Shown here piece after piece: positions 14,936 through 22,785 of a stretch of 36,961 bases of DNA; the stretch's first letter is position 1; the number at the start of each line of letters is the position of its first letter. Position numbers and translations under genes: made by a program. This stretch comes from Aquincolibacterium sp041674705 (lineage in GTDB: Bacteria; Omnitrophota; Omnitrophia; Omnitrophales; Aquincolibacteriaceae): positions 1-36,961 of the forward strand of contig JBAYVF010000017.1 in NCBI GenBank assembly GCA_041674705.1, read 5' to 3'. The notes under the pieces are model-generated. The model saw only the letters and a list, made by a program, of their open reading frames with translations. It made no database searches and was not told where the DNA came from.

Positions 14936-15340
14936 TTATGCCGGAAAACGTTTATGGCGGACCATATCTCCCTTAGCGTAAATAAGACCCTGGGGAAATT
15001 TTTTTGCCGTAAGGTCGGGCCAATATTTAACATGGATCACGGCTTCCGCGTTATAGTCGTTCTTTGCATCTTTGAGCATTTTCTTATTCAAAAGGCCTTG
15101 AAGATAAGCCTCCCGGGAAATATTCTCACAGTGACCGAACGTAACCCACTCCCAGAGTTGCCCAAAAATCCGCCTGTAGGGAATGCGAGGCGCCTTACGT
15201 TGAACCTCGATCGATCCCATCGGCTCCGATGGCTCGCTGATCTCTCCCTGGGTCACCACAATTTTCTGAACCCTTGAGCAACCCGCACTCATGCTGAAAA
15301 GCATCGCTACCGCCAACATAAAAACAAATGAACGCTTCAT
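14936..15340 (-). CDS. Small outer-envelope lipoprotein, unknown function
   Basis: The 134-residue protein begins MKRSFVFMLAVAMLF and has a lipobox S-A-G-C ending at about residue 21, so it should be lipid-modified and exported. The rest is short and mixed, with an Arg/Pro-rich stretch and a WEWVTFGHCEN segment, then a strand AEAVIHVKYWPD. I do not recognise the family. A longer frame starts at 15463, but the ATG at 15340 is preceded by a strong AAAGGAGG and starts exactly at the signal sequence, so the longer start is unlikely. It lies 40 bases after the CCA-adding enzyme gene. Confidence 0.75.
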   Translation of the reverse strand: MKRSFVFMLAVAMLFSMSAGCSRVQKIVVTQGEISEPSEPMGSIEVQRKAPRIPYRRIFGQLWEWVTFGHCENISREAYLQGLLNKKMLKDAKNDYNAEAVIHVKYWPDLTAKKFPQGLIYAKGDMVRHKRFPA

Positions 15341-15380
15341 TCTGGATTCCTCCTTTGTGTTGCTTATTATACCCACCATT

Positions 15381-16724
15381 TTACGATAACCGACCGATCT
15401 TTTGACGAAGCCAGGCAAGCGCTTCTTCCCGGGTCTTATGTTCTCCTTCCAACTGAAGCACATAAAGTTCTTCCAGGATCGGCTTCATGTCCCGGCCGGG
15501 TTTCATGCCAAGCTCCATGAGGTCATGACCATTCACAAGCGGCTTGGGTTTCAATTCCTCATGTTCGTATTCCTTAAGCTTGTCCCGGAGGAACGTGAGA
15601 TTGTCCAACATCCCGTGGCTTGCGGTGCAATCCACGCGATGGAGCTCCATTTCCTCTTCGAAGTGAGGACGGCTGATGAATTGCTTGAGCTTCCCGGCCC
15701 GCATCTTTTGCACATCCATAAATTTCATATGATTGGCCACGCACTCAGCCACGCCATCGATCTCGGCATTCGAAAAACGCAGCCGCCTCATGATCTCACC
15801 TGCGATCTTCACCCCCGCTTCGGAATGCTCATAAAAAGTCAACCGGCCCTTGCGGATCGCAGAAGTTTTTGGTTTTCCGATGTCATGAAAAAGCGCGGAA
15901 AATGCGAGGATGGTTGAGACCGGCGGATGGAGATGTTCCAGTAAAAGTCGTGTATGTTCATAAACATCGCCCTCAGGATGGAACTTCTCGGGCTGTTCCA
16001 CGCCGCGCATCGCTTCCACTTCCGGCAGGATCTCTTTCATAAGCCCGGATTCTGAAAGCAACACATAGCCTCGCGCCGCGCCGGATCTCGTAAAGATCTT
16101 TACGAGTTCTTCCCGGATCCGTTCGGGGCTCACTTCGTGGATCTTCGAGGCGTTCCTGCGGAGCGCCTCCCAGGTTTTGGTTTCGATCTCAAAACCCAAT
16201 GTCGAAGCGAAGCGGATCGCGCGGAGAAGCCGCAATTTGTCTTCTTCAAAGCGCGCCGCAGGATCTCCGATGGAGCGTATGATTTTCTTGGGAAGATCCT
16301 CGAGGCCTCCGACAAAATCGATCACCTTCTCCGTGAAGGGATCATAGAACATGCCGTTGACCGTAAAATCGCGCCGCCGCGCGTCTTCCTCGGGCTGAGT
16401 GAATGAAACATGGGTGGGGTGCCGCCCGTCCTGGTATCCCCCTTCGCAGCGAAAGGTCGCAACTTCAAAGGGCGTCTCTTCCTCAACGACGATCATCACG
16501 CCAAATTGCTTGCCGACAGGGATCGTGCGGCGAAAGATCTTTTCAACCTCGTCAGGCGTCGCGGTCGTGGCAATATCAAAATCCTGGGGCTTTTGACCTC
16601 TCAAATGATCCCGGACACAGCCGCCCGCGAAATACGCGGTAAATCCGTTGTCTTTCAAGGTCTTCGCGATCGCGCGCGCCAGCCGTCCTTTCGGCTCACT
16701 AAGATCCATCGGTCCCGGATTCAT
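15381..16724 (-). CDS. cca: CCA-adding enzyme / poly(A) polymerase family with HD domain
   Basis: The 447-residue class II nucleotidyltransferase adds or repairs the 3' CCA of tRNAs from CTP and ATP. Visible motifs are GGCVRD, the metal-binding DFDIATTA, RRDFTVNGM, and the RNA-binding LLRAIRFA helix. A C-terminal HD phosphohydrolase-type domain contains FHDIGKPKT. The ATG at 16724 has GGAG five bases upstream. A poly(A) polymerase cannot be separated from a CCA enzyme by these motifs alone. However, the only tRNA gene in the window has no encoded CCA, which makes a CCA role necessary in this organism. Confidence 0.9.
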   Translation of the reverse strand: MNPGPMDLSEPKGRLARAIAKTLKDNGFTAYFAGGCVRDHLRGQKPQDFDIATTATPDEVEKIFRRTIPVGKQFGVMIVVEEETPFEVATFRCEGGYQDGRHPTHVSFTQPEEDARRRDFTVNGMFYDPFTEKVIDFVGGLEDLPKKIIRSIGDPAARFEEDKLRLLRAIRFASTLGFEIETKTWEALRRNASKIHEVSPERIREELVKIFTRSGAARGYVLLSESGLMKEILPEVEAMRGVEQPEKFHPEGDVYEHTRLLLEHLHPPVSTILAFSALFHDIGKPKTSAIRKGRLTFYEHSEAGVKIAGEIMRRLRFSNAEIDGVAECVANHMKFMDVQKMRAGKLKQFISRPHFEEEMELHRVDCTASHGMLDNLTFLRDKLKEYEHEELKPKPLVNGHDLMELGMKPGRDMKPILEELYVLQLEGEHKTREEALAWLRQKIGRLS

Positions 16725-16745
16725 ATCACTCCGCTCTTAACGATA

Positions 16746-17066
16746 TTAGGCACTTAAAAAATCGCGGGCGGCTTTGTCGCCCGCGGCTTTCTGATAATCC
16801 AGATAATCAATCAACAAAAGATCGGGCCGTTTTTCGGCGAGGCGCCGGGCAAGTTGGAATCGCTCTCCAGGGTGCGTTTCGAGACGACGGCTCGCGATAT
16901 ATTTGAACACCGTCCCGCATTGCGGGCAGGCCTTGGTCTCGTAAGCATTGATCCCCAGCTCATTGCAGGAGGCGCAATTTCCCGAGAGGTCCCCGATGAT
17001 CAGGAGATTTTTTTTGACCTCTTCAAGGACAAACGGTTTGTAGGTTCGCAGGTAATGCTGGCCCAT
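16746..17066 (-). CDS. Small four-cysteine zinc-ribbon protein
   Basis: The 106-residue protein contains C-A-S-C (about residue 31) and C-P-Q-C (about residue 47), a classical treble-clef or zinc-ribbon spacing. A helical Arg/Glu-rich tail with LLLIDYLDYQKA follows. No enzyme motif is present. The frame extends upstream to a TTG at 17072, but AGGAG lies nine bases before the ATG at 17066, which is therefore preferred. It sits 20 bases after the EF-Tu-domain-2-like gene and 21 bases before cca, so it may belong to the same RNA-related unit. Its function is unknown. Confidence 0.7.
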   Translation of the reverse strand: MGQHYLRTYKPFVLEEVKKNLLIIGDLSGNCASCNELGINAYETKACPQCGTVFKYIASRRLETHPGERFQLARRLAEKRPDLLLIDYLDYQKAAGDKAARDFLSA

Positions 17067-17086
17067 GCTCAAAAGCTCCTGAATCG

Positions 17087-17551
17087 TTACTTCTTGAAAA
17101 CCAGATCGCCGGCGCGGACGCGAGACTTCACTTCGACACCAAAATCATCACCTTTCCTGGCGATCAGGACCGGCTGGTGGTCGATCTGCATCGAAATAAC
17201 TTTTTGCTTAAAATCCGTGGTATGCCCTTTGAACAAAAGTTCATCCCCGACCCGGATGTCTCCGGTCTTGATCTTGAGGACCGCAGCGTTCACGTGCGGA
17301 AAATAATGCGTCACCTCGGCTGTCGGCATAGCCGCAAGCGCCACCTTGACCATCCTCGCTTGTTTCTTCGCCGGTTTGCCCTTGGCCTTGGGAGAAACTT
17401 TTTTGGAGATCTTCTTTTTTGAAGGCTTGGCTGCTTTTTTCTTGGCAGGTTTGGCCGTTTTCTTTTTGGAAGCTTTTCCCTTGGACTTTACGGCCTTCTT
17501 GGGCTTGGATGAACCGAAAAGCGCTTTACCGATCTTCTTGAAAAGTTTCAT
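17087..17551 (-). CDS. Translation-factor-like (EF-Tu domain 2-type) protein with Lys/Ala-rich tail
   Basis: The 154-residue protein has two parts. Residues 16-66 are a Lys/Ala/Pro/Ser tail like histone H1 C-terminal tails (KKKTAKPAKKK). Residues about 75-154 resemble the second beta-barrel domain of EF-Tu, as in small translation elongation factor-like proteins: VTHYFPHVNAAVLKIKTGD, GDELLFKGHTTDFKQ, VGVEVKSRVRAGDLVFKK-type strands. There is no GTPase domain. The basic tail probably binds nucleic acid, either RNA or DNA. The ATG follows GGAGGAAACAGCC. It is the second gene after rmuC's promoter-like site. Confidence 0.7.
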   Translation of the reverse strand: MKLFKKIGKALFGSSKPKKAVKSKGKASKKKTAKPAKKKAAKPSKKKISKKVSPKAKGKPAKKQARMVKVALAAMPTAEVTHYFPHVNAAVLKIKTGDIRVGDELLFKGHTTDFKQKVISMQIDHQPVLIARKGDDFGVEVKSRVRAGDLVFKK

Positions 17552-17582
17552 GGCTGTTTCCTCCGATGGATGACGAAACGGT

Positions 17583-18665
17583 TTACGAATCTTTTTCCAA
17601 AACGATCTCTTGGGGCACCGGCCCCGCCACCTGTCCCTGATGCTGCTCCAGAACGTTCAGCCGGTTCCTCAATTTCTGGAACCGCTGTTCGGTCTTTTCA
17701 TACGCCGTACGGGCATGGGCGAGATGCCCGCCGATCTTTTCAAAATCTGTCAGGCACTGTTCGAGGTCCACTTCCAGCTGACCGAGGTTCTCCAGGATGA
17801 TCTGCGCCGAGCGCTCGATCCTCATCCCTTTAAGCCCGCGCACGATCGACTGGAGATACACGTAAAAACTATTTGGCGAGACCGGGATCACCTTGCGCTT
17901 CATGGCATACGCCGAAAGGCTTTCATTCTGGGCATCATCCTTGATGATCGTCTCGTAGTAAATGCTTTCGGACGGAATGTACATGAGCGCGAACTCGAAG
18001 GTGCCTTCTTCGGGTAAAATGTACTTCGATCCAATGTCATCGATATGCTTTTTGACGTCCTTCCAGAACCCTTTGCGCGCTTCCGCCTGTTTCTCGTCGC
18101 TTCCGGCTTCTAGGATACGCTTAAAATTTTCGAGCGGGAATTTCGCATCGACCGGGATCAATCCCTCGCCAAGCCGGATGATGGCATCCACCTGGGAACC
18201 ATTCGCGAAACGGTATTGAAGCGCGAAATGATCCTCCGGCAGGATTTGGCGCAAAAGTTCCGCAAGAAGCAACTCTCCCATCCCCCCGCGAAGTTTCGGA
18301 GCGCGAAGAATATCCTGGAGCGAGGCAATGTCCTTCCCGATATCCATCATGGATTGTGTCGCATGCTGCAAGATGCCAAGCCGGTGCTGGACATCGCCCA
18401 TGACCTGGCGGTAATTCTGCTGGTTCTCCTGCAGGAACTGCGTGTTCTGCTTCATCTGATCGTTCATCTGGCGGGCAAGCGTTTGGATCTGGTCTTGCAG
18501 GGTCGTATTGAGATTATGGAGTTCTTGTTGAAGCTGGAGGAATGGCTGAAAGGTTTTGTCGTCGGTGGCGGCCCGTTTCGACAAATGCTGCAAAAGCCAG
18601 ACAACCGCGACGAAAGCACAAAAGGACGCGACAACGGTTATGAGAACGACGAGAGATGCATTCAT
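17583..18665 (-). CDS. rmuC: RmuC-family DNA recombination protein
   Basis: The 360-residue protein has an N-terminal membrane helix (about residues 5-25) and a Gln-rich coiled coil (about 40-115). The RmuC nuclease-fold domain (about 120-310) contains GGMGELLLAELLRQILP, VDAIIRLGEGLIPVDAKFP and VIPVSPNSFYVYLQ. RmuC limits inversions between short inverted repeats and belongs to the PD-(D/E)xK superfamily. The conserved VDAKFPLE piece is intact. No Shine-Dalgarno precedes the ATG; instead a perfect TATAAT lies at 18677-18672, seven bases upstream, so the mRNA could be leaderless. Confidence 0.92.
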   Translation of the reverse strand: MNASLVVLITVVASFCAFVAVVWLLQHLSKRAATDDKTFQPFLQLQQELHNLNTTLQDQIQTLARQMNDQMKQNTQFLQENQQNYRQVMGDVQHRLGILQHATQSMMDIGKDIASLQDILRAPKLRGGMGELLLAELLRQILPEDHFALQYRFANGSQVDAIIRLGEGLIPVDAKFPLENFKRILEAGSDEKQAEARKGFWKDVKKHIDDIGSKYILPEEGTFEFALMYIPSESIYYETIIKDDAQNESLSAYAMKRKVIPVSPNSFYVYLQSIVRGLKGMRIERSAQIILENLGQLEVDLEQCLTDFEKIGGHLAHARTAYEKTEQRFQKLRNRLNVLEQHQGQVAGPVPQEIVLEKDS

Positions 18666-18671
18666 GGAGGG

Positions 18672-18677
18672 ATTATA
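18672..18677 (-). promoter_or_regulatory. TATAAT -10 element at the rmuC start
   Basis: A perfect TATAAT on the minus strand ends seven bases before the rmuC ATG. The expected start site falls on or next to the A of the ATG. A matching -35 is weak (TGGTCT after 17 bases). Confidence 0.35.
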
Positions 18678-18727
18678 ACTGAAAGAAGGAGTCTAGACCA
18701 GAGACAAGAGACAGCCTCTAAAGAACA

Positions 18728-18783
18728 GGGACTCGTCGCTCGCCCCTCGGGACTCGAAAAAAGAGTCGCGAGGTACGAGTCCC
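18728..18783. repeat. Nested inverted repeat between rng and rmuC
   Basis: An outer perfect 9-base arm GGGACTCGT (18728-18736) pairs with ACGAGTCCC (18775-18783). An inner 11-base arm (18745-18755) pairs with 18763-18773 with one mismatch around a seven-base loop. The motif GGGACTCG recurs in both orientations and continues to about 18790. On the minus strand it follows the RNase gene by about 12 bases but has no trailing U-run, so it could be an mRNA-end structure or a dispersed repeat rather than a normal terminator. Confidence 0.6.
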
Positions 18784-18795
18784 GAGTCCCGGGCT

Positions 18796-20532
18796 TTATT
18801 TTATGAACGTAATATTGATATCTTCGCGATGCGCGGTCGGCTCAGAATAGATCGCGATGCGACTGCCCGTACTTTTCTCGAGATACTGAAGGGCCTTCCG
18901 TTCCTGCTGGAGAAGCCTTTCCGAGACATCCGGATGCACGTACGCGTTGACGATGCGGTTCCTGGAATCCTTCAAGGACTTGCGCAATTCCCGGATCACC
19001 TGGATCGACATGGTCGCGGTCGACTTGATATTGCCCTTGCCCTCGCAATACGGGCAAGTGTCATAGACGGCGCTTTCAAGCGACGGACGCATTCTCTGGC
19101 GCGTCATCTGGATCAGCCCGAGCTCGGAGACCTGCACCAGATGCGTCTTGGCGCGATCCTTACTCACCGCCTCTTTAAAGATATTGAAGAGGTTGCGGCG
19201 ATGCTGGCCCTGTTCCATATCGATAAAATCGATCACGATGATCCCGCCGACGTCACGGAGCCGGAGCTGGCGCGCGATCTCATGAGCCGCTTCGACGTTA
19301 TTCTTATACACCGTTTCCTCAAGGCCCTTGCTGTTCCCGGTAAATTTCCCGGTATTCACATCGATCGCCACAAGGCTTTCGGTTTGTTCGATCACGATCG
19401 AACCGCCCGACTTAAGATGCACATTCTTCTGGAACGTGCGCTCGATCTCTTTTTCGATACCGTGCCGTTCAAAGAGACTTCCCTTTTCCTTTGCGAACTC
19501 AATATTAAGGTCCTGCCCCGGCATATAGACCGAAGTAAACCGCTTGAGCTTCTTGAAGATCTCGGGATGGTCCACCACGATCTTCGTGGTTTCCTCATTC
19601 ACATAATCACGGACCACGCGCTCCACAAGGCCAAGCTCCTGATGGATCATGACCGGCGCTTTCTTGGCCGAGATCATGCCGTGGATCTTTTTCCACAGCC
19701 GGATCAGATAACGGATATCCCGCGTAAAGTCGGCGTCACTTTTACCTTCCGCATTCGTACGCACGATAAATCCGACGCCTTTGGGGATCTCCAGACTCCG
19801 GAAAATACCGCGGATGCGCTCGCGTTCGGTGCGGCTTTCCACGCGCCGCGAAATACCGATCTTCGATTCCCCTGGCATCATGACAAGATAACGCGCCGGG
19901 ATTGAAAACTGGGTTGTCAGACGCGGGCCTTTGTTCCCAAGCGGCTCTTTGACGACCTGCACAATGACCTTTTGCCCGACCTTCAAAACCTCTTCGATCC
20001 TTGGCTTGCGCTGATGCGGCTGATGCTGATGCGGGGGCTGATTCCGGCCTCCCTGACGTCCTTGCTGATGCCTTCCACGTCCGCGGTCCCGTCCTCCGTG
20101 CCGTCCGCCTCGCCCTTGTCCCTGCCCTTGAGGTTGCCCATGCTGTCCCTGGACTTGGCCCGGAACTGGCGCCTGGCCCGGTACGGGAGGTTGCCCCTGA
20201 ACGTTCCCTTCGATCACAACACCTTCGGGAGGCTTGACTTCGCCGGGGACTCCTTCCGTTTTTTTCTCTTCGCCTTCATCAAATTCCGCGTCGAGATCCA
20301 ACGGCGAACGGAGCGCATCCCCCACATAAAGAAAACCATCCTTCCCGGTCCCGATATCCACAAAAGCGGCATCGATCCCCGGGATCACGGTCTTCACGAT
20401 CCCTTCATAGATATTCCCGAAAAGTTTTTTCGAGTCCCCGCGCTCGATATAGAATTCTTCCAGCCGGCCATCTTCGAGAATGGCGACCTGTTTTTCATTA
20501 GCATCCTGTGAAATTAAAATTTGTCTTTCCAT
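18796..20532 (-). CDS. rng: Ribonuclease E/G family endoribonuclease
   Basis: The protein has 578 residues from the chosen ATG. The S1 domain is split, as in the family: GNIYEGIVKTVIPGIDAAFVDIG is followed by a low-complexity insert of about 90 residues (Gln/Gly/Pro, then Gly/Arg/His) before IEEVLKVGQKVIVQVVKEP. The DNase-I-like catalytic region has AIDVNTGKF and IIVIDFID, carrying the two magnesium-binding aspartates. The Zn-link CPYCEGKG follows and there is no long C-terminal scaffold, so it is closer to RNase G. It processes rRNA and mRNA in the cytoplasm. The frame extends to 20589, but the start MERQILIS aligns with the family start and has AAAGGA upstream. Confidence 0.92.
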   Translation of the reverse strand: MERQILISQDANEKQVAILEDGRLEEFYIERGDSKKLFGNIYEGIVKTVIPGIDAAFVDIGTGKDGFLYVGDALRSPLDLDAEFDEGEEKKTEGVPGEVKPPEGVVIEGNVQGQPPVPGQAPVPGQVQGQHGQPQGQGQGRGGRHGGRDRGRGRHQQGRQGGRNQPPHQHQPHQRKPRIEEVLKVGQKVIVQVVKEPLGNKGPRLTTQFSIPARYLVMMPGESKIGISRRVESRTERERIRGIFRSLEIPKGVGFIVRTNAEGKSDADFTRDIRYLIRLWKKIHGMISAKKAPVMIHQELGLVERVVRDYVNEETTKIVVDHPEIFKKLKRFTSVYMPGQDLNIEFAKEKGSLFERHGIEKEIERTFQKNVHLKSGGSIVIEQTESLVAIDVNTGKFTGNSKGLEETVYKNNVEAAHEIARQLRLRDVGGIIVIDFIDMEQGQHRRNLFNIFKEAVSKDRAKTHLVQVSELGLIQMTRQRMRPSLESAVYDTCPYCEGKGNIKSTATMSIQVIRELRKSLKDSRNRIVNAYVHPDVSERLLQQERKALQYLEKSTGSRIAIYSEPTAHREDINITFIK

Positions 20533-20736
20533 GAACTGTGTTTCCTTTCTTAAGACCATCTCCACCGCGTAGGTGTATGAGGTGTTCATTGTTGAAGGCG
20601 GAATCTGGGGAACTTGGGCGGGTGTAGAGCTTGGTGGGAAGGAAAAAGCGTCAACTTATTCCGAGGCGGAGCTTGAACGAACCTTACGGCCTGTCGAGGG
20701 CCTGTCCAAAAGAACTTTAAAAAACCGCGCCTGTTT
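20533..20736. other. Intergenic region between pilQ and rng
   Basis: This 204-base gap contains the pilQ terminator at its right end. There is no convincing promoter pair for rng: the only TTGACG (near 20655) has no -10 at a usable distance. A GGCCTGTC motif is repeated at about 20688 and 20699. No gene is visible. Confidence 0.4.
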
Positions 20737-20745
20737 CTAGGCCGG
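20719..20745 (-). terminator. Rho-independent terminator of the pilMNOPQ unit
   Basis: On the minus strand CCGGCCT (overlapping the pilQ stop codon) pairs with AGGCGCGG across the loop AGAAAC with one bulged G. The stem is directly followed by six U residues (20724-20719). The stem is short, so confidence is moderate. Confidence 0.5.
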
Positions 20746-22404
20746 CTTGTCCTTGTTCGCGTCGTCCGAGACCACTGGCTTCTCAGAATCTTTCAAACCC
20801 GGAGCGGCATCCGTTGCAGCCGTTTTTGTCTGGGCCTGATCGTCTTGTGACTGGTCTTTCTTCCCGTCAACTTTGGCACCCGCAGGCTGTCCCTGCGAAT
20901 CCACCGTAGTAACTGTTACAAAAAAGAGCGTTTCAACTTTTGATGTGCTTGGGTTGGCTGTGTTGGATGGATTTTTCGACCTAAATAACTTACCCACCAA
21001 CGGGATATCCCCAAAATATGGAACTTTATCTTCCTTGATTCCCATCTGATCCGTCAATAAACCTCCAATAGCGATCGTTTGTCCGCTTTGGATCAATACT
21101 TGCGTCTTGGCTTTGGTCGTATCAAATCGAGGGGCTTCTATCTGGCCTGTGCCAAAACTCTGGTTCAGCCCCACCGAACTCACTTCTGGGCTTAGATCGA
21201 CCAAAATCTCATCCGCCGAGTTGATGTGCGGCGTCACATTCAACACCACTCCAGTATTCCGATAATTGAAACCCGTAACCTCCATACTTCCCGTCGTTTC
21301 ATTCCTCTCGAAACTTGGAACGGGAATCTCCTGACCGACCTGGATCGTCGCGGTTTGATTATTCAAAACTACCACCCTCGGGTTGGAAACCACCTTCGTA
21401 TTAACCCGAGTTTCTAGAAGACTCAATATCGCTGAAAAACTTGAGAAATCCAAAGTGCCGTACGAAAAATTTCCTCCTGTCTGAGAAAGCGACGGATAAG
21501 GGAAAGCTCGATTATTTCTCACGTTAATTTCATCCCCCGGAGTAATCGCCCCTGCGCCCGTTGTCGTTGTTTTGCCCAGCACAGGAAAAAACTGTTCAAT
21601 GCTTGACGGCATGCTTCCGTCGCTGGAATTGAATGGGAATGTCGTTGGCCTAGAAGCGCCTTTGGTAAGCCCTCCCACGACATTCCAATTAATGCCAAGC
21701 TTTTCAGTATTGGAAAGATCGGTCTTCACGATCTTGGAATCGACAAAGGCCTGTGAAGTGACTTTATCAAGCTTCTTGATCACTTCTCCGAGTCGATAAA
21801 GGTTGGTCGGAACATCGGTCACCACAAGCATATTGGTGCGTTCCGAGGACTTCACCTTGCCACGCTCACTCAACATATCCACGATCGACGCCTGGATCTC
21901 CTTAGCCTTGGAATAATTCAGAATAAAAGTTTTTGTTTCGACCGGTTCAAGCTTCATTTGGTCGCGCGATGTCACGCGGATAATATTCCCCTCGCGTTCA
22001 TACACATAGTTATAAGTCCTCAGGATCACATCGAGCGCTTTTTCCCAGGGCACATTGTCCAGCCGTACGGTCACAAGCCCCTTCACTTCAGGGCCGGTGA
22101 TGATATTGACATTACTTTTCATGCTGAGCACTCGTAGGACGCTTGAAATATCGGCATCCTTAAAATCCAGGCTGATCGTGTCATCCGCCGCTACCGGCCC
22201 GGCCGGCGTGACTACCGCAGGAGCCGGAACAACAGCGGGGGTAACAGGCGCCACATCCGCCGGAGTCGCATCAGGCGTCGAAGCCTTCTGCGCCACCGTA
22301 GGTGGAGTGGGATCTGCGGCTTCGGCAACACGCATCATGCCAAAAAGACACAGATATCCTGCCAAAAGAACCAGTTTATAGGATGGTCGTCTCATGAAGT
22401 TCAC
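20737..22404 (-). CDS. pilQ: Type IV pilus secretin PilQ
   Basis: The 555-residue outer-membrane secretin forms the gate for the pilus. After a signal peptide (cleavage near AEA) and a Pro/Ala/Val-rich linker comes an STN/N0-type domain (ISLDFKDADISSVLRVLS). A secretin N-domain follows, then the secretin core with NPRVVVLNNQTATIQVGQEIPVP and VPYFGDIPLVGKLF. The C-terminus is a charged Asp/Lys/Gln tail. No AMIN domains are present, which makes it shorter than proteobacterial PilQ. The start is probably GTG 22404, five bases after GGAG; ATG 22395 is the alternative. It is the last gene of pilMNOPQ. Confidence 0.93.
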   Translation of the reverse strand: MNFMRRPSYKLVLLAGYLCLFGMMRVAEAADPTPPTVAQKASTPDATPADVAPVTPAVVPAPAVVTPAGPVAADDTISLDFKDADISSVLRVLSMKSNVNIITGPEVKGLVTVRLDNVPWEKALDVILRTYNYVYEREGNIIRVTSRDQMKLEPVETKTFILNYSKAKEIQASIVDMLSERGKVKSSERTNMLVVTDVPTNLYRLGEVIKKLDKVTSQAFVDSKIVKTDLSNTEKLGINWNVVGGLTKGASRPTTFPFNSSDGSMPSSIEQFFPVLGKTTTTGAGAITPGDEINVRNNRAFPYPSLSQTGGNFSYGTLDFSSFSAILSLLETRVNTKVVSNPRVVVLNNQTATIQVGQEIPVPSFERNETTGSMEVTGFNYRNTGVVLNVTPHINSADEILVDLSPEVSSVGLNQSFGTGQIEAPRFDTTKAKTQVLIQSGQTIAIGGLLTDQMGIKEDKVPYFGDIPLVGKLFRSKNPSNTANPSTSKVETLFFVTVTTVDSQGQPAGAKVDGKKDQSQDDQAQTKTAATDAAPGLKDSEKPVVSDDANKDKPA

Positions 22405-22428
22405 GTGGTCTCCATCATATCATAAAAC

Positions 22429-22785
22429 CTATGTTTTTTCCTCTTCCCTTATCCAAAGCATCTTCTCTTCGCCGTCTACTAGAATAACGACATGGTCTTT
22501 GAGAATCTTAACGACCGTCGCATCTCCCACGGCCTCCCCCGCCTGATACGTCTTTCCGTTCAAAATAGCCATCGACCGCGCGCCCGGATCATAGATAATA
22601 CCCTCCAACTTGACACCCGAGGAGGAAACAGAAACGGAGGTACTGTCTTCTTCGGTAAGTGGAATGAAGGGGTCCCGTCTGTTGCCGGAATCATAGATTA
22701 TTTTTGAAACGGCAAACGAACTCGACGCCAACATCATCCAGGCCATCCCAAAAACAGCTGTAAGAATTATTTTATTTCTTGGCAT
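22429..22785 (-). CDS. pilP: Type IV pilus assembly PilP-like protein
   Basis: The 118-residue protein begins with a signal sequence or membrane anchor (residues 4-25). It has the PilP/GspC homology region: RDPFIPLTEED, KLEGIIYDPGARSMAILNGKTYQAGEAVGD, and a closing VVKILKDHVVILVDGEE. PilP links the inner-membrane PilMNO complex to the secretin. The start codon lies inside the end of pilO (14-base overlap) with AAAGGCG upstream. Its position between pilO and pilQ supports the call. It is shorter than proteobacterial PilP, which has an extended flexible N-terminus. Confidence 0.82.
   Translation of the reverse strand: MPRNKIILTAVFGMAWMMLASSSFAVSKIIYDSGNRRDPFIPLTEEDSTSVSVSSSGVKLEGIIYDPGARSMAILNGKTYQAGEAVGDATVVKILKDHVVILVDGEEKMLWIREEEKT

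Noticed and set aside
15341..15463. N-terminal extension of the lipoprotein
   Set aside because: The strong AAAGGAGG and the signal peptide place the start at 15340; the extension would bury the lipobox and overlap cca.
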